Assembly: GCF_046844695.1 (NCBI RefSeq) | Contig: NZ_CP177354.1 | Coordinates: 2,976,001 to 3,040,000 of the forward strand | Direction: 5' to 3' | Length of the DNA stretch: 64,000 nucleotides | Origin: Pokkaliibacter plantistimulans | GTDB taxonomy: Bacteria; Pseudomonadota; Gammaproteobacteria; Pseudomonadales; Balneatricaceae | Shown here: one piece after another, positions 43,902-52,524 of the stretch | Layout of the letters: every line of letters starts with the position of its first letter | How positions within the stretch are numbered: position 1 is the stretch's first letter | Position numbers and translations under genes: made by a program | The notes under the pieces: model-generated | What the model was told of the DNA's origin: nothing | The model's input: the letters and a program-made list of their open reading frames with translations, nothing else | The model's database searches: none

Positions 43902-45959
43902 TTACGCTGCTGCTTCGTCGTCCTTGCGCTCCACCAGCGTCAGGATGGAATACAGCGCCACCGGCTCGTTGTGCTGGTTGGTGACTTCCACATCCCACAC
44001 CACCACGCCTGTCGCGCGCTGTTCATCGGGGCGTTTGTCCTTGCGGATTTTCTGCTTGCAGGTGAGGCGGGCCTGAATGGTGTCGCCGATACCCACGGGG
44101 CTGACAAAACGCAGGTTTTCCATCCCGTAGTTGGCCAGTACTGGACCGGGGGACGGCTCGACAAACAGACCGGCCGCCGCCGAGATGACAAAGTAGCCAT
44201 GGGCGACACGCTTGCCGAACAGCGAATCCTTTGCTGCCAGCTCATCGAAGTGAGCGTAGAAGTGATCACCGGACAGGCAGCCGAAGTTGACGATGTCGGC
44301 CTCGGTGACGGTGCGGCGATGGGTGATCAGCGTCTCGCCGATCTGCAGCTCATCGAAATAGCGGCGGAACGGATGCACCTGGGTTTTGATCTGCTCGGAA
44401 CCGGGGTGGAACTCGTTGGTAATCGCGGTCAGGGTGGTGGGGCTGCCCTGAATGGCGGTGCGCTGCATGTAATGTTTGACTGCCCGCAGGCCGCCCAGCT
44501 CTTCACCACCACCGGCGCGGCCGGGGCCGCCATGGACCAGTGTCGGCAAGGGTGAGCCGTGGCCGGTCGATTCTCTGGCGCACTCGGTGTTCAGCACCAG
44601 CAGGCGACCGTGATAGGCCGCGGTGCCGAGGATGACCTTTCTGGCTTCCAGATTGTCAGCGGTCACCAGTGAGCCTGCCAGACTGCCGCGGCCCATTTTG
44701 GCGATGGCAATGGCCTGCTCGATATCGTCATAGGCCATCAGCGTCGATACCGGGCCGAAGGCTTCAACCGAGTGAGGGATGTCGGTCTGCAGCGGCTGGT
44801 CACAATACAGCAGGGTGCTGGGGAAGAATGCGCCGCTCTCGGCACTGGCCCCGGTCACTGCGAACTGGCGCTGACCACCGTAAATCACTTCTGCGGCGCC
44901 TTTGAGTTGCTCCAGTTTGGCCCAGACATCATCGACCTGATCACGGTTGACCAGCGGCCCCATACGCACCCCTTCGACGGCCGGGTCACCGAGGACCACC
45001 TTGGCCAGTCGTGCCTTGAGGGCTTCGGCCACAGCATCAGCACGCTGACGGGGAACAATAGCGCGGCGAATGGCGGTACATTTCTGGCCAGCCTTGACCG
45101 ACATCTCGTTGGCAACTTCCTTGATGAACAGATCGAACTCGGCACTGCCGGGCTCTACGCCTGCACCGAGAATGCTGCAGTTGAGGGAATCCGCTTCCAT
45201 GGTGAAGGGGATCGAGCGGGCAAGGATATTGGGATGGCTGCGCAGTTTCTGACCCGTGGCGGCAGAGCCGGTAAAGGTGACCACATCCTGTTCCATCAGA
45301 TGATCCAGCAAGTCGCCGGTACTGCCGCACACCAGCTGGATGGCACCTTCGGGGAACAGCCCGGAAGCGATAATTTCCCGCACCATGGCTTCTGTCAGGT
45401 AGCAGGTGGCACTGGCCGGTTTGACGATAACCGGGACACCGGCAGCCAGACTCGGAGCGATCTTTTCCAGCATGCCCCAGCAGGGGAAGTTGAAGGCATT
45501 GATGTGTACCGCCACCCCTTCTTTCGGCACCAGAATATGGCGGCCCACAAAGGTGCCCTTGGCTGACAGGCGTTCGCTGTTACCTTCGACCACGAAGGTT
45601 TCATTGGGCAGCTCGCGACGTACCAGGCTGGAGTAGGTAAACAGCGTGCCGGCACCGCCTTCGATGTCGATCCAGCTGTCTACCCTGGTTGCACCGGTCA
45701 GCGCGGAGATGCGATAAAACTCATCTTTTTTGCTCATCAGATGCTGAGCCAGCGCCTTCAGGCGGTTGGCGCGATCGTGGAAGGTCAGCGCACGCAGTGC
45801 TGGCCCGCCTTTGCTGCGGCCATAATCGGCCACGGCTTTAAAATCGATCCCTTTGCTGGTGACGCTGCCAATCAGCTCACCGTTAACGGCATGGAACAGT
45901 TCCGCGCCGCTGTCCTGTCCTTCGACCCACTGGCCGCATACATAGCTTTTGATTTTCAT
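43902..45959 (-). CDS. paaZ: Bifunctional oxepin-CoA hydrolase / 3-oxo-5,6-dehydrosuberyl-CoA semialdehyde dehydrogenase
   Basis: PaaZ opens the oxepin ring of the activated phenylacetate intermediate and oxidises the aldehyde formed. The N-terminal aldehyde dehydrogenase domain (1 to about 520) has Glu255 (TMEADS) and the catalytic Cys294 (GQKCTAIRR). The C-terminal MaoC-like hydratase domain (about 540-685) has FGCLSGDHFYAHFDE. The length of 685 residues agrees with E. coli PaaZ. It follows paaE in the same direction after 120 bp and is the last gene of this block. Both domains appear intact. Confidence 0.96.
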   Translation of the reverse strand: MKIKSYVCGQWVEGQDSGAELFHAVNGELIGSVTSKGIDFKAVADYGRSKGGPALRALTFHDRANRLKALAQHLMSKKDEFYRISALTGATRVDSWIDIEGGAGTLFTYSSLVRRELPNETFVVEGNSERLSAKGTFVGRHILVPKEGVAVHINAFNFPCWGMLEKIAPSLAAGVPVIVKPASATCYLTEAMVREIIASGLFPEGAIQLVCGSTGDLLDHLMEQDVVTFTGSAATGQKLRSHPNILARSIPFTMEADSLNCSILGAGVEPGSAEFDLFIKEVANEMSVKAGQKCTAIRRAIVPRQRADAVAEALKARLAKVVLGDPAVEGVRMGPLVNRDQVDDVWAKLEQLKGAAEVIYGGQRQFAVTGASAESGAFFPSTLLYCDQPLQTDIPHSVEAFGPVSTLMAYDDIEQAIAIAKMGRGSLAGSLVTADNLEARKVILGTAAYHGRLLVLNTECARESTGHGSPLPTLVHGGPGRAGGGEELGGLRAVKHYMQRTAIQGSPTTLTAITNEFHPGSEQIKTQVHPFRRYFDELQIGETLITHRRTVTEADIVNFGCLSGDHFYAHFDELAAKDSLFGKRVAHGYFVISAAAGLFVEPSPGPVLANYGMENLRFVSPVGIGDTIQARLTCKQKIRKDKRPDEQRATGVVVWDVEVTNQHNEPVALYSILTLVERKDDEAAA

Positions 45960-46079
45960 GCTGCTGACTCTGTCTGCAGGGCCAAGCCGGGTGAGCAGCA
46001 GGCCCCTGAATTGTTCTTGTTGATGGGTAATGGTCGGGCGGTTGGCACCGTCATCAGGTGGTGCCTGAGTACGCCGCGA

Positions 46080-47174
46080 TTACAGGGTGTCGAAGTCGAG
46101 GACGACCTTCTTGCTGACCGGGAAACACTGGCACGACAGCACGTAGCCTGCTTTGACTTCGTAGTCTTCCAGCGCGAAGTTGACGTCCATTTCCACCTCG
46201 CCTTCCACCACTTTGGCGCGGCAGGTCGAGCACACGCCTGCCTTGCAGGAGTAAGGCAGGTCGGCGCCGTGTTCGTTACCGGCATCGAGAATGCTGCGGG
46301 TATCACGGGCCAGACCGAAGTTGATCTGTCGGCCATCTGCGATAACGGTGACATCGCACAGCTCGGCGGCAATGGCTTCGCCGCTGTCGCGCTGGCGGCG
46401 GGTGGTGGCAGGCAGACCGGTGCCGAACAGTTCGTAGTGGATGCGGGCCTTGTCCAGATCGTGTTGCTGCAGTGCTTCACTGACCAGTTCGATCATCTGT
46501 TGCGGGCCACAGAGGAAGGCTGCGGTCAGATGCGGAACGTCCAGCCAGCGGTCGAACAGCGCCTTGCATTTGTCATGATCAAGACGGCCGTTGTAGAGGT
46601 CGATGTCCTGCTGTTCGCGGGTCATCAGGAACACCAGATTGAGGCGGCCCATGTAGCGGTTTTTCAGGTCGGCCAGCTGCTCGCGGAAAATAGTGCTGGA
46701 GGTCGAGCGGTTGGCATAGAACAGGGTAAAGGTGCTCTGCGGCTCGGTATCCAGCGTGGTTTTGATAATGCTGAGAATAGGGGTGATACCACTGCCTGCG
46801 GCAACGCCAAGATAGTGACCGACCCGCTCTGCATCCAGCTCGGTGCTGAAATGTCCGGCCGGTGGCATGGCTTCCAGTTGCAGCGGCTGGGCGCTGTGCA
46901 ACAGGGCCTGCGCCTGATCGTTCAGCCAGTTGGAAAACAGACCACCGGCCACGCGTTTGACGGCAATACGCAATTCGCCGTCATGCACACCGGAGCAGAT
47001 GGAGTAGGAGCGGCGTACTTCCTCATCGTTGATGCGGGTACGCAGCACCAAATGCTGGCCCTGACTGAAACGGAAGGTGTCCTGCAGCTCAGCCGGAATG
47101 GCGAAGGCGACAGACACTGCATCACGGGTTTCCTGGCGCACATCGGCCACATCAAGGGAATAGAAACGGCTCAT
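46080..47174 (-). CDS. paaE: Phenylacetyl-CoA epoxidase reductase subunit
   Basis: PaaE passes electrons from NADPH to the diiron centre of the epoxidase. The 364-residue protein has an N-terminal FAD-binding domain, a central NADP-binding domain (GVAAGSGITPILSI) and a C-terminal plant-type [2Fe-2S] domain with cysteines in YSCKAGVCSTC and later VLSCQCF. The ATG at 47174 follows GAGGTAACC. It is the fifth gene of paaABCDE; the gap to paaD is 104 bp. Confidence 0.95.
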   Translation of the reverse strand: MSRFYSLDVADVRQETRDAVSVAFAIPAELQDTFRFSQGQHLVLRTRINDEEVRRSYSICSGVHDGELRIAVKRVAGGLFSNWLNDQAQALLHSAQPLQLEAMPPAGHFSTELDAERVGHYLGVAAGSGITPILSIIKTTLDTEPQSTFTLFYANRSTSSTIFREQLADLKNRYMGRLNLVFLMTREQQDIDLYNGRLDHDKCKALFDRWLDVPHLTAAFLCGPQQMIELVSEALQQHDLDKARIHYELFGTGLPATTRRQRDSGEAIAAELCDVTVIADGRQINFGLARDTRSILDAGNEHGADLPYSCKAGVCSTCRAKVVEGEVEMDVNFALEDYEVKAGYVLSCQCFPVSKKVVLDFDTL

Positions 47175-47278
47175 GGTTACCTCGATCAATTTTGTTGTTA
47201 TGCCAACTTCATGGGCCAGCAGGCCGTGCCAGACGGCGTGGCGGCTGCGTCAGGCGTTTCAGCTCAGATGCACGTGAA

Positions 47279-47851
47279 TCAGATGCATTTGAAATAGTCG
47301 AATGGCTCGCGGCAGTCGTCGCAGCGGTACAGTGCCTTGCAGGCGGTGGAGCCAAATTCGCTGATCACGCTGGTATGCACCGAGCCGCAATGAGGGCAGT
47401 GCACTTCCGGCTCCTCACCCAGCAGAGTGCGCTTGCTGGCGCTGCCTGCCGGGGGCGCAATGCCGTAAGCGCGCAGCTTGTCGCGACCCGCCGGGCTGAT
47501 CCAGTCGGTCGTCCAGGGCGGTGACAACTGCTCCTGCAGCTCAATCTGTTCAAGCCCTGCCTGCCATAACGCCATATGAATGGCGTCGGCGATGGCCTGC
47601 GTCGCGGGGCAACCGGAATAGGTCGGGGTCAGGGTGACCACCAGCCGGTCCTGCTGCCAGTTGAGCTGACGCACGATACCCAGCTCCACCACGCTGATCA
47701 CCGGCACTTCCGGGTCTGGCACGGTATCCAGCAGTTGCCAGATGGCATCCAGCGCGGGGCGCTGTCCGTCTTCACGCAACAGAGTGCGTGGCCGGTCGCT
47801 GCTGATCAGGCCAAAGGCACTGGCGGCAACCGCGGCGGTGGTGTGCTGCAT
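47279..47851 (-). CDS. paaD: Phenylacetyl-CoA epoxidase maturation protein PaaD
   Basis: A 190-residue protein of the MIP18/DUF59 family, thought to act in metal-centre assembly for the epoxidase complex. The DUF59 core has VPDPEVPVISVVELGIVR and TPTYSGCPATQAI. The C-terminus carries a zinc-ribbon-like set of cysteines (CPHCGS and CDDCREPFDYFKC). The ATG at 47851 has GGAGAG upstream. A longer frame from 48037 runs inside paaC and is rejected. Confidence 0.93.
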   Translation of the reverse strand: MQHTTAAVAASAFGLISSDRPRTLLREDGQRPALDAIWQLLDTVPDPEVPVISVVELGIVRQLNWQQDRLVVTLTPTYSGCPATQAIADAIHMALWQAGLEQIELQEQLSPPWTTDWISPAGRDKLRAYGIAPPAGSASKRTLLGEEPEVHCPHCGSVHTSVISEFGSTACKALYRCDDCREPFDYFKCI

Positions 47852-47879
47852 GGTCAGCTCTCCTCGAACGGTGTTGCTC

Positions 47880-48659
47880 TTACCAGGTCGCACCGGGGTA
47901 GGCGCGCGGCAGAAACTGCATTTCGGCCAGCAGGTAACCCAGCTGCTCGGTGTGCAGACCCTGGCGCCCGCCGATCTGCATATAGGCGTTCTCATCCGGG
48001 CAGGTGAGGGTCGCCTCCTGCAGCGTGGCCTGCACATAGCCCAGCCACTGTTGCTGCAGCGGTGCGCTGGCAGGCACGATGCCTGCTTCCACCAGCAGCG
48101 GGTCGGTACTGGTGGCGGTAAACATTTCGCCGGTGTAGGTCCAGATATCGTCGATGGCGTCCTGCATTTTCTGATGGCTGACGGCGGTGCCGTCGCCCAG
48201 ACGTTTGATCCAGGCGGTAGAACGACGCAGGTGATAGGTCACTTCCTTCAGCCCTTTGCGGGCGATGGCCTGCACCTGTGCATCCGTCGATTGACACAGG
48301 GCGGTCAGCAGATGGAAATGCCAGGCATCGAAGAAAAACTGGCGGGCCATGGTGTCGGCAAAGTTGCCGTTGGCCTGCTCGGTAATCAGCAGATTGCGGT
48401 ATTCGCGTTCATCACGCAGAAACGCCAGCTGGTCGGCGTCGCGGCCCTGATCTTCCAGCTCGGCGGCATAGCTCAGCCAGCTGCGTGCCTGACCCAGCAG
48501 GTCGAGGCCGACGTTGGCCATCGCCACTTCTTCTTCCAGTGCGGGAGCATGGCCTACCCATTCACACAGACGCTGAGACATCACGGTATCGCTGTCGCCC
48601 AGGTGCAGCAGGTAGTCCACCAGTGCCTGACGGCAGGCGCTATTCAGTTGTGCAGTCAT
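47880..48659 (-). CDS. paaC: Phenylacetyl-CoA epoxidase structural subunit PaaC
   Basis: PaaC is the inactive ferritin-like partner of PaaA in the catalytic core. The 259-residue helical protein has LLHLGDSDTVMSQRLCEWVG and LGYLLAEMQFLPR. The ATG at 48659 has GGAAGC upstream. The next gene upstream, paaB, ends 10 bp before it. A 28-bp gap separates it from paaD. Confidence 0.94.
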   Translation of the reverse strand: MTAQLNSACRQALVDYLLHLGDSDTVMSQRLCEWVGHAPALEEEVAMANVGLDLLGQARSWLSYAAELEDQGRDADQLAFLRDEREYRNLLITEQANGNFADTMARQFFFDAWHFHLLTALCQSTDAQVQAIARKGLKEVTYHLRRSTAWIKRLGDGTAVSHQKMQDAIDDIWTYTGEMFTATSTDPLLVEAGIVPASAPLQQQWLGYVQATLQEATLTCPDENAYMQIGGRQGLHTEQLGYLLAEMQFLPRAYPGATW

Positions 48660-48669
48660 GCCTGCTTCC

Positions 48670-48951
48670 TCACATATGGTCCAGTTCTTTGGGCAACACA
48701 TAGAAGGTGGCGTGGCGATAGACCTTGTCATCCGACGGATCAAACAGCGGGTCTTTGTCGTCCGGTGAGGAGGCGGTGATCTGCGCAGAAGGCACCACCC
48801 AGAGGCTGACGCCTTCGCTGCGGCGGGTGTACAGATCACGGGCGTTTTCCAGCGCCATGGCGGCGTCGGCGGCGTGGACGCTGCCCACATGCTTGTGGTT
48901 CAGGCCGTGCTTACTGCGTACGAAGACTTCAAAAAGGGTCCAGTCAGACAT
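48670..48951 (-). CDS. paaB: Phenylacetyl-CoA epoxidase subunit PaaB
   Basis: A 93-residue subunit bridging the PaaAC heterodimers in the epoxidase complex. Recognisable segments are WTLFEVFVRSKHGLNHKHVG and ALENARDLYTRR. The length is typical. The gene lies between paaA and paaC with short gaps. Confidence 0.95.
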   Translation of the reverse strand: MSDWTLFEVFVRSKHGLNHKHVGSVHAADAAMALENARDLYTRRSEGVSLWVVPSAQITASSPDDKDPLFDPSDDKVYRHATFYVLPKELDHM

Positions 48952-48984
48952 CGTGCTTACCTCAGAATCTCATCAAACGGCCGA

Positions 48985-49977
48985 TCAGGCGGCGTGTTGT
49001 TTTTGTTGCTGTTTGCTGGCGTAGGCCGTGGCGGCTTCACGTACCCAGTCGCCGTTATCGATGGCTTCGCGACGGGTGCGCAGACGCTCGCGGTTGCAGG
49101 GGCCATTGCCTTTCAGCACGTCGTAGAACTCGCTCCAGTCGATCTCGCCGAAGTCATAGTGGCCGCGTTCTTCGTTCCACTTCAGGTCGGGGTCCGGTGC
49201 GGTGCAGCCGAGCAGCTCCAGCTGCGGAATGGTCTGATCGATAAAGCGCTGGCGCAGGTCATCGTTGGACATGCGTTTGATCTTCCACGCCATGGACTGG
49301 GCAGAGTTGGGGGAGTCGGTATCGGTCGGGCCGAACATCATCAGCGCAGGCCACCAGAAGCGGTTGATGGAGTCCTGCACCATGGCTTTTTGCTCGTCGT
49401 TGCCTTCGCGCATCATGGTCAGCAGGATTTCGTAGCCCTGGCGCTGGTGGAAGCTTTCTTCCTTGCAGATACGAATCATGGCGCGGGAGTAGGGGCCGTA
49501 GGAGGTGCGTTGCAGCACCACCTGATTGACGATGGCGGCGCCGTCCACCAGCCAGCCGATGGTGCCCATGTCGGCCCAGCTGCGGGTGGGGTAATTGAAG
49601 ATAGAGGAGTATTTCACTTCGCCACGATGGAGTTTGGCGACCTCTTCGTCACGGTCAGCGCCCAGGGTTTCCATGGCGCTGTACAGGTACAGGCCGTGTC
49701 CGGCTTCGTCCTGAATCTTGGCCAGCAGCTGCAGCTTACGTTTGAAGCTGGGGGCGCGGGTCAGCCAGTTCTTCTCCGGCAGCATGCCGACGATCTCGGA
49801 ATGCGCATGCTGCGAGATCTGGCGAATCAGGGTGCGGCGATAGGCTTCGGGCATCCAGTTCTTCGCTTCGATCTTGATCTCGGCATCAATCTTCTCCTGA
49901 AAGTGCCGCTCCTCGGGCGACATCTCATCCAGATTGCGAACCCGCTTCACCCCGGTCTCTACGAGTTGAGCATACAT
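48985..49977 (-). CDS. paaA: Phenylacetyl-CoA epoxidase catalytic subunit PaaA
   Basis: PaaA forms ring-1,2-epoxyphenylacetyl-CoA with O2 at a diiron site in a ferritin-like fold. Glu/His ligand motifs are in AKIQDEAGHGLYLYSAMETLG in outline and RICKEESFHQRQGYEIL. The 330-residue length is typical. The ATG at 49977 has AGGAG upstream. It is the first gene of the block and is preceded by a good promoter overlapping an inverted repeat. Confidence 0.96.
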   Translation of the reverse strand: MYAQLVETGVKRVRNLDEMSPEERHFQEKIDAEIKIEAKNWMPEAYRRTLIRQISQHAHSEIVGMLPEKNWLTRAPSFKRKLQLLAKIQDEAGHGLYLYSAMETLGADRDEEVAKLHRGEVKYSSIFNYPTRSWADMGTIGWLVDGAAIVNQVVLQRTSYGPYSRAMIRICKEESFHQRQGYEILLTMMREGNDEQKAMVQDSINRFWWPALMMFGPTDTDSPNSAQSMAWKIKRMSNDDLRQRFIDQTIPQLELLGCTAPDPDLKWNEERGHYDFGEIDWSEFYDVLKGNGPCNRERLRTRREAIDNGDWVREAATAYASKQQQKQHAA

Positions 49978-50032
49978 GCTGTGGCTCCTCTTGTTCTTGT
50001 CTGTTGAGCACAAAATGTGCTGTATGGAAGCG

Positions 50033-50060
50033 ATTATATGATACATAAAAATGATGTCTA
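50033..50060 (-). promoter_or_regulatory. Sigma-70 promoter of paaA
   Basis: On the minus strand, TAGACA (50060-50055), a 16-bp spacer and a perfect TATAAT (50038-50033). The start is expected near 50026, about 50 nt before the paaA ATG. Confidence 0.75.
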
Positions 50061-50078
50061 CAGTTTTTGTGTGTATCA
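50039..50078. promoter_or_regulatory. Candidate paa operator overlapping the paaA promoter
   Basis: TGATAC (50039-50044) and GTATCA (50073-50078) are separated by 28 nt. One arm fills the promoter spacer and the other lies upstream of -35. A nearly identical arrangement lies upstream of paaF. The spacing is like that of PaaX operators as I recall them (TGATTC, about 26 nt, GAATCA). Confidence 0.6.
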
Positions 50079-50103
50079 CAATTAAGATAAGAGTTGAGTG
50101 CTG

Positions 50104-50518
50104 AATTTTTCATGATCTTATAGGGCGTGACGTTGGTTCTCTGTGCTGATCATCGTCTTTTGTGATTTGTAAAAGACGTTCTGTGGTAATTATGCGTGTC
50201 ATTTTTAAGATGACTGCCAGCAAGGCAGTGTAAGCGGGGAGAGCAGAGGCAGTGAGGTACAGAGAAGTTGCTGCGGTGTTGTGAGGAGTGCATTCAGATG
50301 CCCACATGCGGGTTGCTCTGCGAAGGCGATGCTCATACCCTTTTAGCTGCTTGAATGGCGTGCAGGATTGCAAGAAGTGCCGCTCGATGTGCAGGCACCG
50401 CAACAGGGAAGGGCTGGTTTATTTTCTGCTCCGCGGGTCTGCTCTGTCAGGCCGCCAAAGCGCTGAAGTCCCCCTTCAAATCCTATGATCGTGAATTGCA
50501 GCAGATGTTGGGGAATTA
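50104..50518. other. Gene-poor stretch between paaA promoter and the accessory region
   Basis: Over 400 bp with only short open frames that have no recognisable domain or ribosome site. It may contain debris from insertion of the accessory region. Base composition shifts from GC-rich (paa) to AT-richer across this stretch. Confidence 0.5.
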
Positions 50519-50977
50519 ATGATGCATATATTATTGTCCTTCCTTTTTTCTCTGTTTGTAGCTACGAATTCATACGCTGACCAGCCCTCTCCATTGCTTG
50601 ACGCTTTTAATAAATTTTCGCTCGAAGTAAACGAAAGCAATGCATTTGAAAAAGGCCCCTCATTTTTTACAAAGGAATTTATAAAAGAGGCTCAGTTCTC
50701 TAAAGATCCTGATGTAAATGAAAAGTCTCTGCTTCGTGCATATACCATGCATGAGATGGTGAAAAAGCGGGAAAATTCTTTTGAAATGCAAGAGAAAGGG
50801 AGTGCTCTGGGATGCCTCACAATTAATGGCTATAACAGTACTGATGAGCCTCTATCGATATTTATTCTGTATAAAAATAGCGAATCACATTGGCTTGTAA
50901 GTCAGGTTCATGTCGAGTTTTTAAATGAGGGTGATGCGTTTACAGACCATGCTCAGTGCCCGCAAGAAGTGATGTAA
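50519..50977 (+). CDS. Small exported protein of unknown function
   Basis: A 152-residue protein with a signal peptide (hydrophobic LLSFLFSLFVATNSYA, cleavage near residue 21). The mature part is hydrophilic and acidic, with lone cysteines in GCLTINGY and AQCPQE that could pair in the periplasm. No family is recognised. Its codon use is AT-rich compared with the paa genes, suggesting transfer. A strong terminator follows. It lies just outside the integron remnant and has no attC site. Confidence 0.68.
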   Translation: MMHILLSFLFSLFVATNSYADQPSPLLDAFNKFSLEVNESNAFEKGPSFFTKEFIKEAQFSKDPDVNEKSLLRAYTMHEMVKKRENSFEMQEKGSALGCLTINGYNSTDEPLSIFILYKNSESHWLVSQVHVEFLNEGDAFTDHAQCPQEVM

Positions 50978-50989
50978 AATGTAGCTAAG

Positions 50990-51013
50990 GTAAAAGGGGG
51001 TCACCCCTTTTAC
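50990..51013 (+). terminator. Intrinsic terminator
   Basis: GTAAAAGGGG / CCCCTTTTAC 10-bp stem with a 4-nt loop, followed by TTTG, 13 nt after the exported-protein stop. Confidence 0.8.
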
Positions 51014-51123
51014 TTTGCGATTTAACAAGTACCCATATGATATTTGAGCTATCAATCTCCCTGATAGTGTCCTGAAAAGTTCGATTTCCTATAGAAAAGT
51101 CAGTCCCTAAAGTGAGAAGTATT

Positions 51124-51519
51124 ATGTGGCGTTATGCTCTGATGGGGCTGGTTTTTGGCTTGGCGGCTGTCTGGTATTTCGGGCACCCTACAGAGCCAGC
51201 CAGTTATATTGCTGTCGAATATGAAGCACCGTCTGGTGCGTCTCAGTTGCAAGATATAGAAGTGACTGCCGGGCCAGACAGACGGCATCTGTCTGACCTT
51301 CAGCCAGGTGAAATTGCCGAAACCAAGGTGTATCCGCTTAAGGGTGGCCATGAAATAGGTATTGGCTTCAGCGGTAAGCTACAGCCGGAAAATGCTGGAG
51401 GCTGGGTGATCGAGAACCCCTATGAAAGTGGCGTTCCGTTCCGCCTTCTCGTGAAGATTAATGAGAAGGGTGAAATTTTGTCCAAGCAGTTCTGCAAACT
51501 ACCCTGTTCACTTAAGTAA
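51124..51519 (+). CDS. Single-pass membrane or exported protein of unknown function
   Basis: A 131-residue protein with an N-terminal hydrophobic helix (YALMGLVFGLAAVWYFG), probably an uncleaved anchor. A soluble beta-rich domain of about 105 residues follows, with two cysteines near the C-terminus (FCKLPC). I do not recognise a family. The ATG at 51124 follows a GAG-rich stretch. It is transcribed toward the 3' side of the truncated integrase remnant, and the deletion that removed most of that gene may have brought it here. Confidence 0.6.
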   Translation: MWRYALMGLVFGLAAVWYFGHPTEPASYIAVEYEAPSGASQLQDIEVTAGPDRRHLSDLQPGEIAETKVYPLKGGHEIGIGFSGKLQPENAGGWVIENPYESGVPFRLLVKINEKGEILSKQFCKLPCSLK

Positions 51520-51530
51520 CCAGCAGTTGA

Positions 51531-51555
51531 TGGGTGGATAACCCCAATCCACCCA
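51531..51555. other. Stem-loop at the truncation point of the integrase remnant
   Basis: TGGGTGGAT / ATCCACCCA forms a 9-bp perfect stem with a 7-nt loop, 11 nt after the membrane-protein stop. It may terminate that gene. Similarity to integron integrases ends at about this point. Confidence 0.45.
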
Positions 51556-51767
51556 AGTTGAAAAGTTACCACGCAAGCATCTAACTCCAAGATATAAAAG
51601 CGTTTAATGTCACTCCCACCAAGATAGGCTGGACGTTGCTTACTAGAGAATAGGGCGAAAAGTCTTATCCAATACAGATAGGCGTCAATGGTCCGCTTAC
51701 TGTATCGGTGTACTATCAGGCAGTTTTGGGCGGATGTGAGAAAAGGAGGCTTCATCATGTTGAGCAT
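51540..51767 (-). pseudogene. Integron integrase remnant (N-terminal part of intI)
   Basis: On the minus strand the translation from 51767 (or ATG 51755) reads like the N-terminal core-binding domain of an integron integrase: KPPFLTSAQNCL, HRYSKRTIDAYLYWIRLFALF and PAYLGGSDIKRFYILEL. This matches the typical IntI pattern YYSxxTxxAYxxWIxxFxxFxxxxHPxxLGxxE. After about 60 residues the similarity stops. The catalytic tyrosine-recombinase domain (R..H.R..Y) and the integron-specific insertion are absent. The gene is read away from the cassette array, as in all integrons. It cannot make an active recombinase, so the array is no longer mobile by its own enzyme. Confidence 0.75.
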
Positions 51768-51790
51768 TTCATCCTTGAAAAATCTGGAAG

Positions 51791-51802
51791 AAGGTATACC
51801 TT
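51791..51802. repeat. Second copy of the AAGGTATACCTT palindrome
   Basis: A 12-bp palindrome identical to the centre of the 26-bp palindrome at 51916-51941, 132 bp away. It lies 24 bp upstream of the integrase remnant's first ATG. Confidence 0.6.
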
Positions 51803-51915
51803 TTTGATGGTCTGTTGACGATAAAACTACCTTTTAGTGACTTGTGTTAGTGTTGGCTAATTTGTTTTTTCTTTTAAGATCAGAAACTTACGTGGCTGTT
51901 TTTTTAGGATAAGGT

Positions 51916-51941
51916 TTATTAAAAGGTATACCTTTTAATAA
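51916..51941. repeat. 26-bp perfect palindrome in the attI region
   Basis: A perfect inverted repeat centred at 51928/51929 with AAAAGGTATACCTTTT at its middle. The inner 12 bp (AAGGTATACCTT) also occur at 51791-51802, just upstream of the integrase remnant. Two copies flanking a regulatory region suggest an operator, but the binding protein is unknown. Confidence 0.7.
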
Positions 51942-51995
51942 TTGTTATGAGGTCGAAGACCTTATTAACATACTGTTAGTTTTCAGGATAAGCCC

Positions 51996-52424
51996 GTGAC
52001 TATATCTAATAAAGAAAGGCTCGATGGGCTGCTAGAAGAATATAAGGCGCAGCCTGTCGGAGACGGTTACATCGACATAATTGTGTCGAGAGAAAACTAT
52101 CGCTCTTTCGCGAAAGCAATTATTGAAAGTGGATTTCTCATCGAAGCCATTAGTTGGTGGGAGTATCTTGAAAGCATTGATGCCCCGAGCACTTATGGTA
52201 TGGGTGGGCCTCGCAGCAGGTTTTATCCAGGCTGGTTTGCTGAAACTTGTACTGATGTAGATGACGTGCCGCATTCAAACAACGCTTTGGCCGCGGTCGT
52301 CGAAATAGTCGAGGGCAAAGTTCTTGGTGAGTTTGGCGGGGAACAAGTCAGTTTTAAAGAAACGAAATCGCTGACACCTGCATTTTGGCTAAAAGTCGAT
52401 GAAAACTGGAAAAGTAGGCAGTAG
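51996..52424 (+). CDS. Integron cassette 1 protein, unknown function
   Basis: A 142-residue soluble, acidic protein starting at GTG 51996, 15 bp after the attI core. Motif-like segments are SWWEYLES and RFYPGWFAETCTDVDDV. I do not recognise a named family; similar small acidic proteins are common in cassette arrays and in immunity-protein collections. There is no signal peptide or membrane segment. It is followed by a full attC site. A Pc-type promoter upstream would express it, but none was identified. Confidence 0.65.
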   Translation: MTISNKERLDGLLEEYKAQPVGDGYIDIIVSRENYRSFAKAIIESGFLIEAISWWEYLESIDAPSTYGMGGPRSRFYPGWFAETCTDVDDVPHSNNALAAVVEIVEGKVLGEFGGEQVSFKETKSLTPAFWLKVDENWKSRQ

Positions 52425-52432
52425 CAAATGAA

Positions 52433-52504
52433 AACTAACAAGCGCATGTTGTCGGACTGGTTTTCCGCTGCGCTCCAAACCAGCCACAAATGCGGGCGTT
52501 ATGC
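52433..52504 (+). repeat. attC site 1
   Basis: A 72-bp imperfect inverted repeat running from AACTAAC to the core GTTATGC (52498-52504). Internal pairing includes CTGGTTT with AAACCAG, and GCGCAT with ATGCG. This is the end of cassette 1. Confidence 0.85.
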
Positions 52505-52524
52505 AAAATACGTGAGGATGGAAA

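Larger units (their letters stand above)
51768..51981 (+). other. attI-like recombination region with core GTTAGTT
   Basis: This AT-rich region lies between the integrase remnant and the first cassette. The presumed attI core is GTTAGTT at 51975-51981. Its complement, AACTAAC, appears exactly at the start of attC1 (52433-52439), as expected if cassette 1 was inserted there. I could not assign a convincing Pc promoter or LexA box. Confidence 0.6.

Noticed and set aside
45741..47297. Long plus-strand open frame of 518 codons opposite paaZ/paaE
   Set aside because: It is antisense to two clearly identified paa genes, shows no recognisable domain, and arises from GC-rich codon bias.
50110..50403. 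97-codon minus-strand frame upstream of paaA
   Set aside because: No domain, no ribosome site, and it lies in sequence that looks like insertion debris.
51973..51986. LexA-box-like sequence CTGT...CAG in the attI region
   Set aside because: The spacing between CTG and CAG is two bases too short for a LexA box, and the sequence is better explained as the attI core GTTAGTT.
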